Positions 25,224 to 33,979 of a DNA stretch of 64,000 nucleotides are shown here, piece after piece. Every line of letters begins with the position of its first letter. The first letter of the stretch is position 1. The translations under genes and the position numbers were made by a program. Under the pieces are notes generated by a model. That model searched no databases, had not been told where the DNA came from, and was given only the letters and a program-made list of their open reading frames with translations. Source of the DNA: Candidatus Acetatifactor stercoripullorum (GTDB lineage: Bacteria; Bacillota; Clostridia; Lachnospirales; Lachnospiraceae); contig DXGH01000051.1 of the NCBI GenBank assembly GCA_019114005.1, positions 20,853 through 84,852 of the forward strand, written 5' to 3'.

Positions 25224-26399
25224 TCAGGACTGGTATTCAAAAAGGGCGTTTTCAAAGGACAGTGTGTCAATCAACTGCTTTTTGCCTGAAACCCTTCTGT
25301 AAATCTGGATGGTTCCGTATCCATCTCCTCCGCCCCACAGTGTGGGAGACGGCTTTGCGCCCTCCGGCGTCTCATAGCGAAGGGGCATCATCCCATCTTT
25401 TCTGCAGCAGCCCGAAATGCGGATCACGGCATCCTTGTTTTGGGCATTGATGTGCCAGAGATAGCGCTTGTTGGTCTCCTTCATCTTCCATTTTGAGCGG
25501 CAGAAGCTTCCGGGTTTGGCGAAAAGAAATTCAAAGTCCTCTCCCATATAAGTGAGTTGAATCATCAGCCGCCGCTTTAGAGTAAAACACAAAAAACGAG
25601 GGCAGCAGCCATCAATGGCCAGCGCAGAATGCTTCAGCTCTCTGCCGGTGCGCTCACTGGTAAGACGGCAGGAGGAAAGCTGAAACCAGGGGTGATTGTA
25701 ATTCCGTCCCCAATGCTTATCAGCATATCCACAGCTGCTTTCCGGCTCCACCCGGTAAAGGCTTCCGTCCAAAATCACATGCCCCCGGTAGAAGGTGCGT
25801 ATGCCTTCTCCATGCCAAAAGCTGTTCAATGCGTGCAAAGCTGTAAAAAAGGCGCTGGAGAGAATGCCGGTGTGGCAGGAAACTGCTTTGTGCACTTCTA
25901 AATCCCATTCCATGCTGCCGGCGTCTGTCATAAGGCTGCGGTGCCTGGCCTCCTGCTTTGTGACGTCTACGAAGCCGGAAATATGATTTTCGCTGTAGAA
26001 GCAATCTTCAATCTGCATCACAAGAGGCTTTCCCGTAGCCTTCAGGGAGGAGATAGGGTAGAAGGCATGAAGCTCCCTGCCGGGAAGCTTTTCTGTGTCC
26101 GAAGAAGCCTTGCCTGGGAAAACGCCGGCCTTTATCATCACATAAGAAGGCTTCAGGCCTCTCTTTTTAAAATAAGGATGCTGGCCTAAAATAGGCTGAT
26201 CGCTTCCAAGCCCCGGATTTATGATAAAATATTCCACAAAAAAGGTGCGGGATTCCCCTGTTTCCTCCTGTGTACCCACAAAGGAATGCCACCACCGCAG
26301 GTATCCGCGCCGGGCGTAAGAGCCGCCCGGCATATATGCGTTTCTATCTAAATCCGATTTGTTCATTGGTAAATCAATTCTCCCCGAGCCTTCTGTCAT
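25224..26399 (-). CDS. tocopherol-cyclase-like (lipocalin-like) protein
   Basis: A protein of about 391 residues related to the tocopherol cyclase / hydroxyneurosporene-synthase-like family, which folds as paired lipocalin-like barrels. The N-terminal RRGYLRWWHSFVG and mid-protein GYADKHWGRNYNHPWFQLSS blocks are the recognisable parts. There is no signal peptide. Bacterial homologues in anaerobes have no proven reaction, so a lipid or polyprenyl-related role is only a possibility. The ATG at 26399 lacks a ribosome site; ATG 26366 has GGGGAG at long spacing and is an alternative. Confidence 0.65.
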   Translation of the reverse strand: MTEGSGRIDLPMNKSDLDRNAYMPGGSYARRGYLRWWHSFVGTQEETGESRTFFVEYFIINPGLGSDQPILGQHPYFKKRGLKPSYVMIKAGVFPGKASSDTEKLPGRELHAFYPISSLKATGKPLVMQIEDCFYSENHISGFVDVTKQEARHRSLMTDAGSMEWDLEVHKAVSCHTGILSSAFFTALHALNSFWHGEGIRTFYRGHVILDGSLYRVEPESSCGYADKHWGRNYNHPWFQLSSCRLTSERTGRELKHSALAIDGCCPRFLCFTLKRRLMIQLTYMGEDFEFLFAKPGSFCRSKWKMKETNKRYLWHINAQNKDAVIRISGCCRKDGMMPLRYETPEGAKPSPTLWGGGDGYGTIQIYRRVSGKKQLIDTLSFENALFEYQS

Positions 26400-26446
26400 T
26401 GGTTGCTTGAAATGGTACAGACCTATATTTCGTAGTCATTGTACCT

Positions 26447-26475
26447 ATTATAATACAAGATATAGTGAATGACAA
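26447..26475 (-). promoter_or_regulatory. promoter of the tocopherol-cyclase-like gene
   Basis: Minus strand: TTGTCA (26470-26475), 17-nt spacer, perfect TATAAT (26447-26452). Confidence 0.75.
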
Positions 26476-26508
26476 TAGTGTCGGAGAAATCTTAAGAAAT
26501 AAAACAGC

Positions 26509-27528
26509 TTATATATTCTCACGAATCCGGATGTCTACCGCTACATAGTTGTACTCCTTTTCCGGACGCTCCCCGGTGGTCAGATAGGCGAATAAAAGCG
26601 CGAGGGGCTTGCTGCCCTGGATTTTGGGCTGCTGGCAGATGATGGCCGAAATGGTGCCGTCAGCCACCAGCTCTTTCGTGGTGGGCACCTTGTCAAAGGC
26701 CACAATGCAGATATGGTTCTTGCGGTTTAAGGCACATACGCTTCGGCAGCCCCCGTACACGCCTCCTGCTGCAAAAAAAAGCGCGTTGATTTCAGGATGC
26801 GCCTGCAAAAGGGCCGTAGTCTTTTCGTAGCTTTCAATCTCATCATCGTGAACCTCTATGATTTCCGTAATGTGTATGTGATCCTGCCAGGGGCGGAGTG
26901 TCTCTGTAAACCCGGCAATCCGCTCTGTGTGGCAGAGTATGCCGGAGGAGCCGGTGACAATTCCCACATGCACCTCTCCATGGGTCATAAGCCGAAGAAG
27001 CCCGGCGGCGGTTGCGCCGCTTTTGGTGTAATTGCTCCCCACGTAGGCAAGCCGTTTGGAATTTTCGATATCGGTGTTAAAGGTCACCACAGGAATGCCT
27101 CTTTCGGAAAGTGCATTGATGCTCTGACGGATGCGTTCGTCGTTGCAGGGAGCCATGGCAATGCCGTTCGCCTCCTGCGCCACAAGCTCCTCCATGGCCT
27201 GAAGCTGTGCCTCCGGGTTCAAAGGGATCTGGCGGATCAAAACAGTGCAGTTGTAGCCCTCCAGTTCCTGTGCCTTTTCATTGGCCCCCTCCAGCACATC
27301 TATAAAAAAGGGATTATCCAGAGAAAAGAGAATCATTCCAAGCTTCAGCTTTTTCTTCTGGGCGGCAAGCACCAGCCCCGCGCGGTTTGGCTTATAATCC
27401 AGCGCCTTTGCAATTTCCCTGATCTTTGCGGCGGTGGCGGGATTTACCGCGCCCCGGTTGTTTAAGACCCGGTCAACAGTTCCTCTGGAAACGCCTGCAA
27501 GCGCAGCGATCTCTTTGATGGTTGCCAT
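26509..27528 (-). CDS. LacI-family regulator of the pentose cluster
   Basis: A 339-residue repressor with the N-terminal LacI helix-turn-helix (ATIKEIAALAGVSRGTVDRVLN, hinge NRAGLVLAAQKKK) and a periplasmic-binding-protein-like sugar-sensing domain of RbsR/type-1 fold. GGAGG before ATG 27528 fixes the start. It is divergent from xylulokinase, and two near-identical operator-like sites flank the intergenic region, one at its own promoter and one at the xylulokinase start site. The effector is presumably a pentose or its derivative. Confidence 0.9.
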   Translation of the reverse strand: MATIKEIAALAGVSRGTVDRVLNNRGAVNPATAAKIREIAKALDYKPNRAGLVLAAQKKKLKLGMILFSLDNPFFIDVLEGANEKAQELEGYNCTVLIRQIPLNPEAQLQAMEELVAQEANGIAMAPCNDERIRQSINALSERGIPVVTFNTDIENSKRLAYVGSNYTKSGATAAGLLRLMTHGEVHVGIVTGSSGILCHTERIAGFTETLRPWQDHIHITEIIEVHDDEIESYEKTTALLQAHPEINALFFAAGGVYGGCRSVCALNRKNHICIVAFDKVPTTKELVADGTISAIICQQPKIQGSKPLALLFAYLTTGERPEKEYNYVAVDIRIRENI

Positions 27529-27561
27529 AGGAATCACCTCCTGATTTGCTGTTTCATTAAC

Positions 27562-27590
27562 AAGGTAACATAAATGAAAAAGGAAGTCAA
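27562..27590 (-). promoter_or_regulatory. promoter of the LacI-family gene
   Basis: Minus strand: TTGACT (27585-27590), 17-nt spacer, TACCTT (27562-27567), with an operator-like site touching the upstream side of the -35 box. Confidence 0.6.
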
Positions 27591-27591
27591 C

Positions 27592-27603
27592 GTGTTCGAG
27601 CAC
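27592..27603. promoter_or_regulatory. LacI-type operator, site 1
   Basis: GTGTTCGAGCAC, a near-palindrome with a central CG; 10 of 12 positions match site 2 at 27715-27726. It lies just upstream of the regulator's own -35 box. Confidence 0.65.
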
Positions 27604-27676
27604 AGTTTGGGATTCGTCACTTTCAACAGAAAAGAGACTTTCAAATTTGACATTTTCATGAAAATCATTTCAGCTA

Positions 27677-27705
27677 TTGATTTTTTATTGAGAAACCTTT
27701 ATGAT
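27677..27705 (+). promoter_or_regulatory. promoter of the xylulokinase operon
   Basis: TTGATT at 27677-27682, 17-nt spacer, TATGAT at 27700-27705. The operator at 27715 would cover the start site. Confidence 0.7.
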
Positions 27706-27714
27706 TAAAGTGGT

Positions 27715-27726
27715 GTGCACGAGCAC
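27715..27726. promoter_or_regulatory. LacI-type operator, site 2
   Basis: GTGCACGAGCAC, a near-palindrome matching site 1, centred about 123 bp from it and positioned to block the xylulokinase promoter; looping between the sites is possible. Confidence 0.65.
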
Positions 27727-27746
27727 GATTAGAGAGGAGCAGATTT

Positions 27747-29219
27747 ATGCTGTATATAGGCGTTGATTTGGGAACATCGGCGGTGAAGCTGCTTTTGATG
27801 GACAGCGATGGGAAGATTCAAAATATTGTATCTAAGGAGTATCCTTTGTATTTTCCCAATCCTGGCTGGTCCGAGCAAAGGCCCGAGGATTGGTATGATC
27901 AGACCATGGAAGGCATCAAGGAGCTTCTGCAGGAGGCAGACAAAAGCAAGGTGGCCGGTATCAGCTTTGGCGGACAGATGCACGGTCTGGTGATTCTGGA
28001 CAAGGAGGATCGGGTAATCCGCCCGGCGATTCTGTGGAATGACGGCAGGACCGGGAAGGAGACGGATTATCTCAATGAGGTGATCGGCAGGGAAAAGCTG
28101 TCTCAGTATACTGCCAATATTGCTTTTGCAGGCTTTACGGCGCCCAAGCTTTTATGGGTGAGAAAAAATGAGCCGGACAACTTTGAGAAAATAGAAAAGA
28201 TCATGCTGCCGAAGGATTACATAGCTTACCGGCTGACGGGGATACACTGTACGGACGTGTCGGACGCTTCGGGTATGCTGTTGTTTGATGTGAAGAACCG
28301 CAGATGGTCTCAGGAGATGTGCGATATCTGCGGCATATCCATGTCTAAACTGCCGCAGTGCTTTGAGAGCTATGAGCCCGTGGGCAGGGTGCGTCCTCAG
28401 ATTGCAAAGGAGCTTGGAATTCCTGAAAATGTGATTGTTGCGGCCGGAGCCGGAGACAATGCGGCGGCGGCTGTGGGCACAGGCACAGTGGGGGATAATA
28501 AATGTAATATTTCCCTGGGCACCAGCGGAACCATATTTATTTCCTCCAAAAATTTCAGGGTTGACAGTCATAACGCCCTTCATTCCTTTGCTCATGCCGA
28601 CGGCAGCTATCATTTGATGGGCTGTATGCTCAGCGCAGCTTCCTGCAACAAATGGTGGATGGATGAGATTCTGGGCACAGGCGATTATGGAAAGGAGCAG
28701 ACGGCAATCAAAAATCTGGGCCGTAATCATGTATTTTTCCTGCCCTACCTGATGGGAGAACGCTCCCCTCATAACGACCCCGATGCAAGAGGCGTTTTTT
28801 TGGGGATGACCATGGACACAACCAGAACGGATATGACCCAGGCAGTGTTAGAGGGTGTTGCCTTTGCGCTGCGGGATTCCCTTGAGGTGGCAAAATCTCT
28901 GGGAATTCATTTGGAACGCACTAAGATATGCGGGGGCGGAGCCAAAAGTCCTTTGTGGAGAAAAATGATCGCCAACATACTGAATCTGAAGGTGGATGCC
29001 ATTGAGAGCGAGGAGGGGCCTGCTTTGGGAGGGGCCATGCTGGCAGCGGTAGCCTGCGGCGAGTATGCAAGCGTTGAAGAGATTGCGGACAAGGTGGTGA
29101 AGGTCACAGAAACCATCCTGCCCGAGCCTGAGCTGGCGCAAAGATACGATGAGCGGTACGCACAGTTTAAAGAAATCTATCCCGCCTGCCGCCCTGTATT
29201 TGCTCTTTTAGCCAAATAG
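27747..29219 (+). CDS. xylB: xylulokinase (FGGY sugar kinase)
   Basis: Phosphorylates a ketopentose, by family D-xylulose, to its 5-phosphate in the cytoplasm. 490 residues with YIGVDLGTSAVKLLLMD at the N-terminal ATP domain, SFGGQMHGLV and ILWNDGRT at the sugar site, and GERSPHNDPDARGVFLG plus GGGAKSPLWRKMIANIL in the C-terminal FGGY domain. AGAGGAG precedes the ATG. It heads an operon with DUF4867 and an isomerase-family gene, so related ketopentoses such as ribulose are possible. Confidence 0.88.
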   Translation: MLYIGVDLGTSAVKLLLMDSDGKIQNIVSKEYPLYFPNPGWSEQRPEDWYDQTMEGIKELLQEADKSKVAGISFGGQMHGLVILDKEDRVIRPAILWNDGRTGKETDYLNEVIGREKLSQYTANIAFAGFTAPKLLWVRKNEPDNFEKIEKIMLPKDYIAYRLTGIHCTDVSDASGMLLFDVKNRRWSQEMCDICGISMSKLPQCFESYEPVGRVRPQIAKELGIPENVIVAAGAGDNAAAAVGTGTVGDNKCNISLGTSGTIFISSKNFRVDSHNALHSFAHADGSYHLMGCMLSAASCNKWWMDEILGTGDYGKEQTAIKNLGRNHVFFLPYLMGERSPHNDPDARGVFLGMTMDTTRTDMTQAVLEGVAFALRDSLEVAKSLGIHLERTKICGGGAKSPLWRKMIANILNLKVDAIESEEGPALGGAMLAAVACGEYASVEEIADKVVKVTETILPEPELAQRYDERYAQFKEIYPACRPVFALLAK

Positions 29220-29220
29220 C

Positions 29221-29256
29221 TGCCAAGGTCACGAAACTGGTCATAATAACCAAAAA
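29221..29256 (-). repeat. partial copy of the dispersed palindromic repeat
   Basis: Reverse-complement reading TTGGTTATTATGACCAGTTT then CGTGACCTTGGCAGC matches the right arm of the repeats at 57714-57838 and 60243-60336. It fills the gap between xylB and the next gene. Confidence 0.7.
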
Positions 29257-29278
29257 AGAAAAGAAAGAGGTGGATTCC

Positions 29279-29920
29279 ATGAAAATTCTGTCAGTTACGG
29301 ATCAGGCCTTTCGGAAATATGGAAGAGTCATCCAGAACGTGGATTTTGGGGAGCTTGTGGAAGCGCTGAAAAAGATGCCGATTCCCCAGGATGTGGTTTA
29401 TGAGCCCAGTGTGGAGGCCCTTGAAGAGCTCCCTGTGAAAGCGGAGCTGACGAAGGTTGTCTTTGGGGAGATACCCATTCAGATCGGCTACTGCAATGGA
29501 CACAATTCTTTGTTAAACGCGTTGGAATATCACAGAAGCTCGGAGATTAATGTGGCAGCCCGGGATGCGGTGCTCATGCTGGGATGCCAGCAGGATGTGG
29601 AGGAGGATTTTACCTATGACACCTCCCTGGTGGAGGCGTTTTTGGTACCTGCGGGCACTGCTGTGGAGCTGTACGCCACTACCCTGCACTATGCGCCCTG
29701 TGGTGTGGATGGAAAGGGATTTCAGGTGGCAGTGGTGCTTCCCAGAAAGACCAATTATCCACTGGAGGAGAAGCATGCCCATTTGGAGCAGGGAAAGGCT
29801 TTGGATGAGGACGCTTTGCTTACCGCAGTGAACAAATGGCTCATCGGCCATGAGGAGGGTGGTCTTGAACCGGGCTGCTTTCTGGGTCTGAAGGGGAAAA
29901 ACCTGAATATCAATGATTAA
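29279..29920 (+). CDS. DUF4867 family protein
   Basis: A 213-residue protein of DUF4867, a cupin-like family often found beside fucose/arabinose isomerase-type genes in Lachnospiraceae (recalled association). Visible blocks are SVTDQAFRKYGRVI, ARDAVLMLGCQQDVE, SLVEAFLVPAGTAVELYATT and LHYAPCGVDGKGFQVAVVLP, consistent with a double-stranded beta-helix with a small-sugar pocket. GAGGTGG precedes ATG 29279; an in-frame GTG at 29270 overlaps the ribosome site. A sugar epimerase or mutarotase role would fit, unproven. Confidence 0.75.
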   Translation: MKILSVTDQAFRKYGRVIQNVDFGELVEALKKMPIPQDVVYEPSVEALEELPVKAELTKVVFGEIPIQIGYCNGHNSLLNALEYHRSSEINVAARDAVLMLGCQQDVEEDFTYDTSLVEAFLVPAGTAVELYATTLHYAPCGVDGKGFQVAVVLPRKTNYPLEEKHAHLEQGKALDEDALLTAVNKWLIGHEEGGLEPGCFLGLKGKNLNIND

Positions 29921-29939
29921 ATTATAGGAGGAATGGAAA

Positions 29940-31424
29940 ATGAATAATCTGCCAGAAGTAAAAGTAGGAATTGTTGCGGTGAGCCGGGACTGTTTTCCCG
30001 AGAGCCTGTCCGTCAACAGAAGAAAGGCATTGGTAAAGGCTTACGCCGATCAGTATGGTATGGAGGGGATTTACGAGTGCCCTGTCTGCATTGTGGAAAG
30101 CGAGATTCATATGGTGCAGGCTCTTGAAGATATCAAGGCGGCCGGATGCAACGCCCTGTGCGTTTATCTTGGAAACTTCGGGCCCGAAATTTCTGAGACA
30201 CTGCTTGCAAAGCATTTTGACGGTCCGGCTATGTTTATTGCAGCTGCGGAGGAGACCCAGAACGATCTGGTGGGCGGCCGCGGCGACGCATACTGCGGTA
30301 TGCTCAATGCAAGCTACAACCTAAAGCTGCGCAATGTAAAAGCTTATATTCCTGAAAATCCCGTTGGCACAGCGAAAGAGTGCGCGGACATGATTCATGA
30401 ATTTCTGCCCATCGCAAGAGCCATCATAGGACTGCATGATTTAAAGATCATATCCTTTGGCCCCAGGCCCTTGAATTTCCTTGCCTGCAACGCTCCCATC
30501 AAGCCCCTTTATGATCTGGGCGTAGAGATCGAAGAAAACTCCGAGCTGGATTTGTTTGAGGCCTTCCACAAGCATGATGGAGACGAGAGAATTCCCGCAA
30601 AGGTAAAGGAAATGGAGGAAGAGCTGGGCGCAGGCAATTTAAAGCCCGAGGTACTGCCTAAGCTTGCCCAGTATGAGCTGACTTTGCTTGACTGGGTGGA
30701 GGAGCACAGGGGCTATCGCAAATACGTTGCCATTGCCGGAAAATGCTGGCCTGCATTCCAGACCCAGTTTGGCTTTGTCCCCTGTTATGTGAACAGCCGT
30801 CTTACCGGTATGGGCATCCCTGTCTCCTGTGAGGTGGATATTTACGGCTGCTTAAGCGAATTTATCGGCTCCTGTGTAAGTCAGGATGTGGTAACGCTGT
30901 TAGATATTAATAATACCGTTCCCGACGATATGTATGAGGAATCCATCAAAGGCAAATTCAACTATACGCATAATGACACCTTCATGGGCTTCCACTGCGG
31001 CAACACGAACACAAAGAAGCTTACCTCCTGCAGCATGAAGTATCAGATGATCATGGCTAGAAATCTTCCCGAGGAGGTGACCCAGGGTACTTTGGAGGGA
31101 GATATCATTCCCGGGGATATTACCTTCTACCGCCTGCAGTCCACCGCAGACTGTAAGCTGAGGGCATACATAGCCCAGGGAGAGGTGCTTCCTGTGGCTA
31201 CAAAGTCCTTTGGAGGCATCGGTGTGTTTGCGATTCCTGAAATGGGACGCTTCTACCGCCATGTGCTTATTGAGAAGAATTACCCTCATCACGGCGCGGT
31301 GGCCTTCGGCCATTTTGGAAAGGCTCTCTATGAGGTATTTAAGTATATCGGCGTTCCGGTTGAGGATTTGAATTTCAATCAGCCTAAGGGCATGCGGTAT
31401 CCTACGGAAAATCCTTTCGCATAA
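29940..31424 (+). CDS. L-fucose/L-arabinose isomerase family protein
   Basis: A 494-residue ketol-isomerase-family protein. Family blocks include VGIVAVSRDCFPESLSV, ALCVYLGNFGPE, AAEETQNDLVGGRGDAYCG and, in the C-terminal half, HCGNTNTKKL and HHGAVAFGHFGKAL, which supply likely metal and sugar ligands. It follows DUF4867 by 19 nt with AGGAGG. Together with the kinase it defines an aldose-to-ketose-to-phosphate pathway. The exact sugar (L-fucose, D- or L-arabinose) cannot be read; kinase identity argues for a pentose. Confidence 0.82.
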   Translation: MNNLPEVKVGIVAVSRDCFPESLSVNRRKALVKAYADQYGMEGIYECPVCIVESEIHMVQALEDIKAAGCNALCVYLGNFGPEISETLLAKHFDGPAMFIAAAEETQNDLVGGRGDAYCGMLNASYNLKLRNVKAYIPENPVGTAKECADMIHEFLPIARAIIGLHDLKIISFGPRPLNFLACNAPIKPLYDLGVEIEENSELDLFEAFHKHDGDERIPAKVKEMEEELGAGNLKPEVLPKLAQYELTLLDWVEEHRGYRKYVAIAGKCWPAFQTQFGFVPCYVNSRLTGMGIPVSCEVDIYGCLSEFIGSCVSQDVVTLLDINNTVPDDMYEESIKGKFNYTHNDTFMGFHCGNTNTKKLTSCSMKYQMIMARNLPEEVTQGTLEGDIIPGDITFYRLQSTADCKLRAYIAQGEVLPVATKSFGGIGVFAIPEMGRFYRHVLIEKNYPHHGAVAFGHFGKALYEVFKYIGVPVEDLNFNQPKGMRYPTENPFA

Positions 31425-31429
31425 GAAAG

Positions 31430-31472
31430 AAACTTCGTGGAGGTTTTATGATGCTTCCACGAAGTTTTTTTT
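31430..31472 (+). terminator. terminator of the pentose operon
   Basis: AAACTTCGTGGA pairs with TCCACGAAGTTT, followed by a run of T. Confidence 0.88.
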
Positions 31473-31530
31473 CTGTAAAAATCACAGCAAAATACTACAT
31501 AAAACAGACTGATTTTGGCAAAAAAACACA

Positions 31531-31559
31531 TTGCAGTTTTCCCTTGCTGCGTTTATACT
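31531..31559 (+). promoter_or_regulatory. promoter of the first MATE gene
   Basis: TTGCAG at 31531-31536, 17-nt spacer, TATACT at 31554-31559. Confidence 0.7.
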
Positions 31560-31621
31560 CTGATACGCAATCAAGAAGAGCTGCCGGTTTTGTAATCCGG
31601 CTTTTGGGAGGAAGAAGTGTT

Positions 31622-32977
31622 ATGACGAAGGATATGACAAAGGGAACGCCCATGAAATTGATACTGGGATTTTCCGTGCCCCTGTTGTTTGGGTTTTTGT
31701 TTCAGCAGTTTTATAATCTGGTGGATACAGTGATCGTCGGGAAATTTCTGGGTGTGGATAATCTGGCAGCGGTTGGCTCCACCGGCTCTGTGAACTTTTT
31801 GGTGATCGGCTTCTGTATGGGGGTGTGCAATGGATTTTCCATTCCGGTTTCTCACAAATTCGGTGCGGGAGACTACACGGGAATGCGCAGGTATGTGGCT
31901 AACTGCATGTGGCTGGGCATAGGCTTTGCGGCGGTGATGACTGTGGTCACCACGGTTTTCTGCCGGGATATTCTGGTGCTTATGAAAACCCCGGAGAATA
32001 TTCTGGATGGGGCGTATGCCTATATCTGGGTGATCTTTCTGGGCATTCCCACCACCTTTTTATATAACATTGTCTCCGGCGTCATCCGGGCGCTGGGAGA
32101 CAGTAAGACGCCGGTTATTTTTCTGGTGCTGTCCTCCATTGTGAACGTGGCGCTGGATCTTTATTTTATTATCAATCTGCATATGGGAGTGGCGGGAGCA
32201 GCCTGGGCCACTGTGATTGCCCAGGGAGTTTCCGGCGTAAGCTGCCTTATTTTTATGATTAAGAAATTTGAAATTCTGCGCATCAGAAAGGGAGAGTGGG
32301 CTGCGGACTCCCATATGATGGGGGTGCTGTGCGGCATGGGAATTCCCATGGGGCTGCAGTATTCCATCACAGCCATCGGCAGCGTTGTGCTTCAGGCGGC
32401 GGCTAACACCCTGGGGTCAGGGGCCGTTGCCGCTATGACGGCTGCAGGCCGTATCGGTAACTTTCTCGCATGCCCCTTTGACGCTATGGGCTCCACCATG
32501 GCTACCTACGGGGGACAGAATGTGGGGGCCGGAAGGCTGGAGCGTCTGGGACAGGGACTTAAGTCCTGTGTGCTTCTGGGCGCGGGCTATTCGGTGATTG
32601 CCTTTGTCATCAGCATTTTCTTAGGCCGTCCTCTTGCAGTTTTATTTATGGATGGTTCGGAAACCGCCATCATTGCCGATGTCAGGCTGTTTCTTCTTTT
32701 GAACACGCTGTTTTATTTTCCGCTGGCGCTGGTGAATATCATCCGGTTTTTGATACAGGGCATGGGATTTCCCAAATTTGCCATTCTGGCGGGAGTTTTT
32801 GAGATGATTGCCAGAGCGGCGGCAGGCTTTCTTTTGGTTCCTGTGCTGGGCTTTACCGGGGTATGCCTGGGAAGCCCTATTGCATGGATTATGGCGGACG
32901 CCTTTTTAATTCCGGCCTACTTCCATGTGAGCAGGAAGCTGCAGAGGAAATTCGAGCCGGCTGGCGCCGCCGCATAA
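31622..32977 (+). CDS. MATE-family multidrug efflux protein
   Basis: An ion-coupled exporter of cationic drugs or metabolites, 451 residues with 12 hydrophobic segments. MATE marks: PLLFGFLFQQFYNLVDTVIVGKFLG, ALAAVGSTGSVNFL-like second motif, and the repeated half at PMGLQYSITAIGSVVLQ. The start is ATG 31622, with GGGAGGAAG upstream and the promoter at 31531; the longer frame to 31448 would begin inside the preceding terminator. A second MATE gene lies at 56363. Confidence 0.92.
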   Translation: MTKDMTKGTPMKLILGFSVPLLFGFLFQQFYNLVDTVIVGKFLGVDNLAAVGSTGSVNFLVIGFCMGVCNGFSIPVSHKFGAGDYTGMRRYVANCMWLGIGFAAVMTVVTTVFCRDILVLMKTPENILDGAYAYIWVIFLGIPTTFLYNIVSGVIRALGDSKTPVIFLVLSSIVNVALDLYFIINLHMGVAGAAWATVIAQGVSGVSCLIFMIKKFEILRIRKGEWAADSHMMGVLCGMGIPMGLQYSITAIGSVVLQAAANTLGSGAVAAMTAAGRIGNFLACPFDAMGSTMATYGGQNVGAGRLERLGQGLKSCVLLGAGYSVIAFVISIFLGRPLAVLFMDGSETAIIADVRLFLLLNTLFYFPLALVNIIRFLIQGMGFPKFAILAGVFEMIARAAAGFLLVPVLGFTGVCLGSPIAWIMADAFLIPAYFHVSRKLQRKFEPAGAAA

Positions 32978-32993
32978 TGACACAGTGGGAAAA

Positions 32994-33905
32994 TCAGGTA
33001 TAGAAGGCCTTTACACGGATGGCCTGATTGTAGTCTCCAAACTGTTCTCCGAAAAGGGTGCAGCCGCCGCAGTTTAAGGTGTCTCTGGGAACCTCAATGC
33101 GAAGGGTAATCAGGCTGTTGTAGTCGATGTGCAGATCCTCTGTGGTGACGCCCGACAGCTTCTGGCCGCCGTCCATAAAGGTGCCTTCTCTGCTGATGAT
33201 CAGGTTTTTCAAAAGGCCGTACTGGTTTAAGGAGGAAGGCCACCAGGAGGGAGAAACATAGCCCCGTCTGGCTCCATAGTCCCCGGGGCTGATCCATACG
33301 CCCAGAGGGATGCCGTTTATGGAAAAATGGATATCTGAGGGATAATCCTCGTTAAAGCCCGGGCACTCGGAGGAAATTTCAAAGGAAATTTCCAGCCGCT
33401 CCAGCTTCTGCCCCGGCTGCAGATGGTTGGGGAGAAGGTATTCCACATAGCCGCTTGCAAACCACAAAATTTCCGCCTCGAAATGCTCCGGGAAGGTAAA
33501 GGCCCTTACATCGTCCAGGGCGCCGATGATGCCCTGACAGGTGGCAAGGCCGCAGGTGGGAGCAATACCAAAGGAGGTAAAGCAGCCCACGCGGATGTCG
33601 TCCTGATAATAGAGCTCCTCTCTGCGGCTTTGAGCCATGTCGATCACCAGACGGTCAAAGCAGGGGCTGACCAGCTTTGCGCTGCCCCGCCGTCCCGGGG
33701 CAGCGTCAATACGCACCAGCCCGGCCTGGGCAAGCTTGGCTACGTGCAGGGAGACAGCGCTGTTGGTAAGCCCCAGGGCTTTGGCCAGCTGATCCATGCT
33801 CTGCCCAGGCGTATTATAGAGTAATTTTAGAATTTCTACCCGCATGGGAGCGTTCAAAGCTGCGATGACATTTTTTGCTTCCTCCAGAGAAGATAAGTAT
33901 AACAT
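32994..33905 (-). CDS. ArsR-family winged-helix regulator with large C-terminal domain
   Basis: 303 residues: an N-terminal ArsR-type winged helix (NAPMRVEILKLLYNTPGQSMDQLAKALGLT, then SAVSLHVAKLAQAGLVRID) joined to a C-terminal region of about 200 residues that does not resemble a metal-sensing ArsR. That region has a Cys-containing block (APTCGLATCQGIIG), the stretch ISPGDYGARRGYVSPSWWP, and a beta-rich end. Similar proteins sit near arabinofuranosidase genes in gut Clostridia (recall), suggesting a sugar-sensing role. GGGAGG precedes ATG 33905. Confidence 0.75.
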   Translation of the reverse strand: MLYLSSLEEAKNVIAALNAPMRVEILKLLYNTPGQSMDQLAKALGLTNSAVSLHVAKLAQAGLVRIDAAPGRRGSAKLVSPCFDRLVIDMAQSRREELYYQDDIRVGCFTSFGIAPTCGLATCQGIIGALDDVRAFTFPEHFEAEILWFASGYVEYLLPNHLQPGQKLERLEISFEISSECPGFNEDYPSDIHFSINGIPLGVWISPGDYGARRGYVSPSWWPSSLNQYGLLKNLIISREGTFMDGGQKLSGVTTEDLHIDYNSLITLRIEVPRDTLNCGGCTLFGEQFGDYNQAIRVKAFYT

Positions 33906-33979
33906 GGCAAAACCTCCCTTTTCCTGTCAACCAGTATACAATATTTTTATCTTCTGCAAAAGGAGATTCTCGATAAATC

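Noticed and set aside
31448..31621. N-terminal extension of the MATE protein at 31622
   Set aside because: The extension would start inside the preceding terminator and upstream of the promoter; the ribosome site supports 31622.
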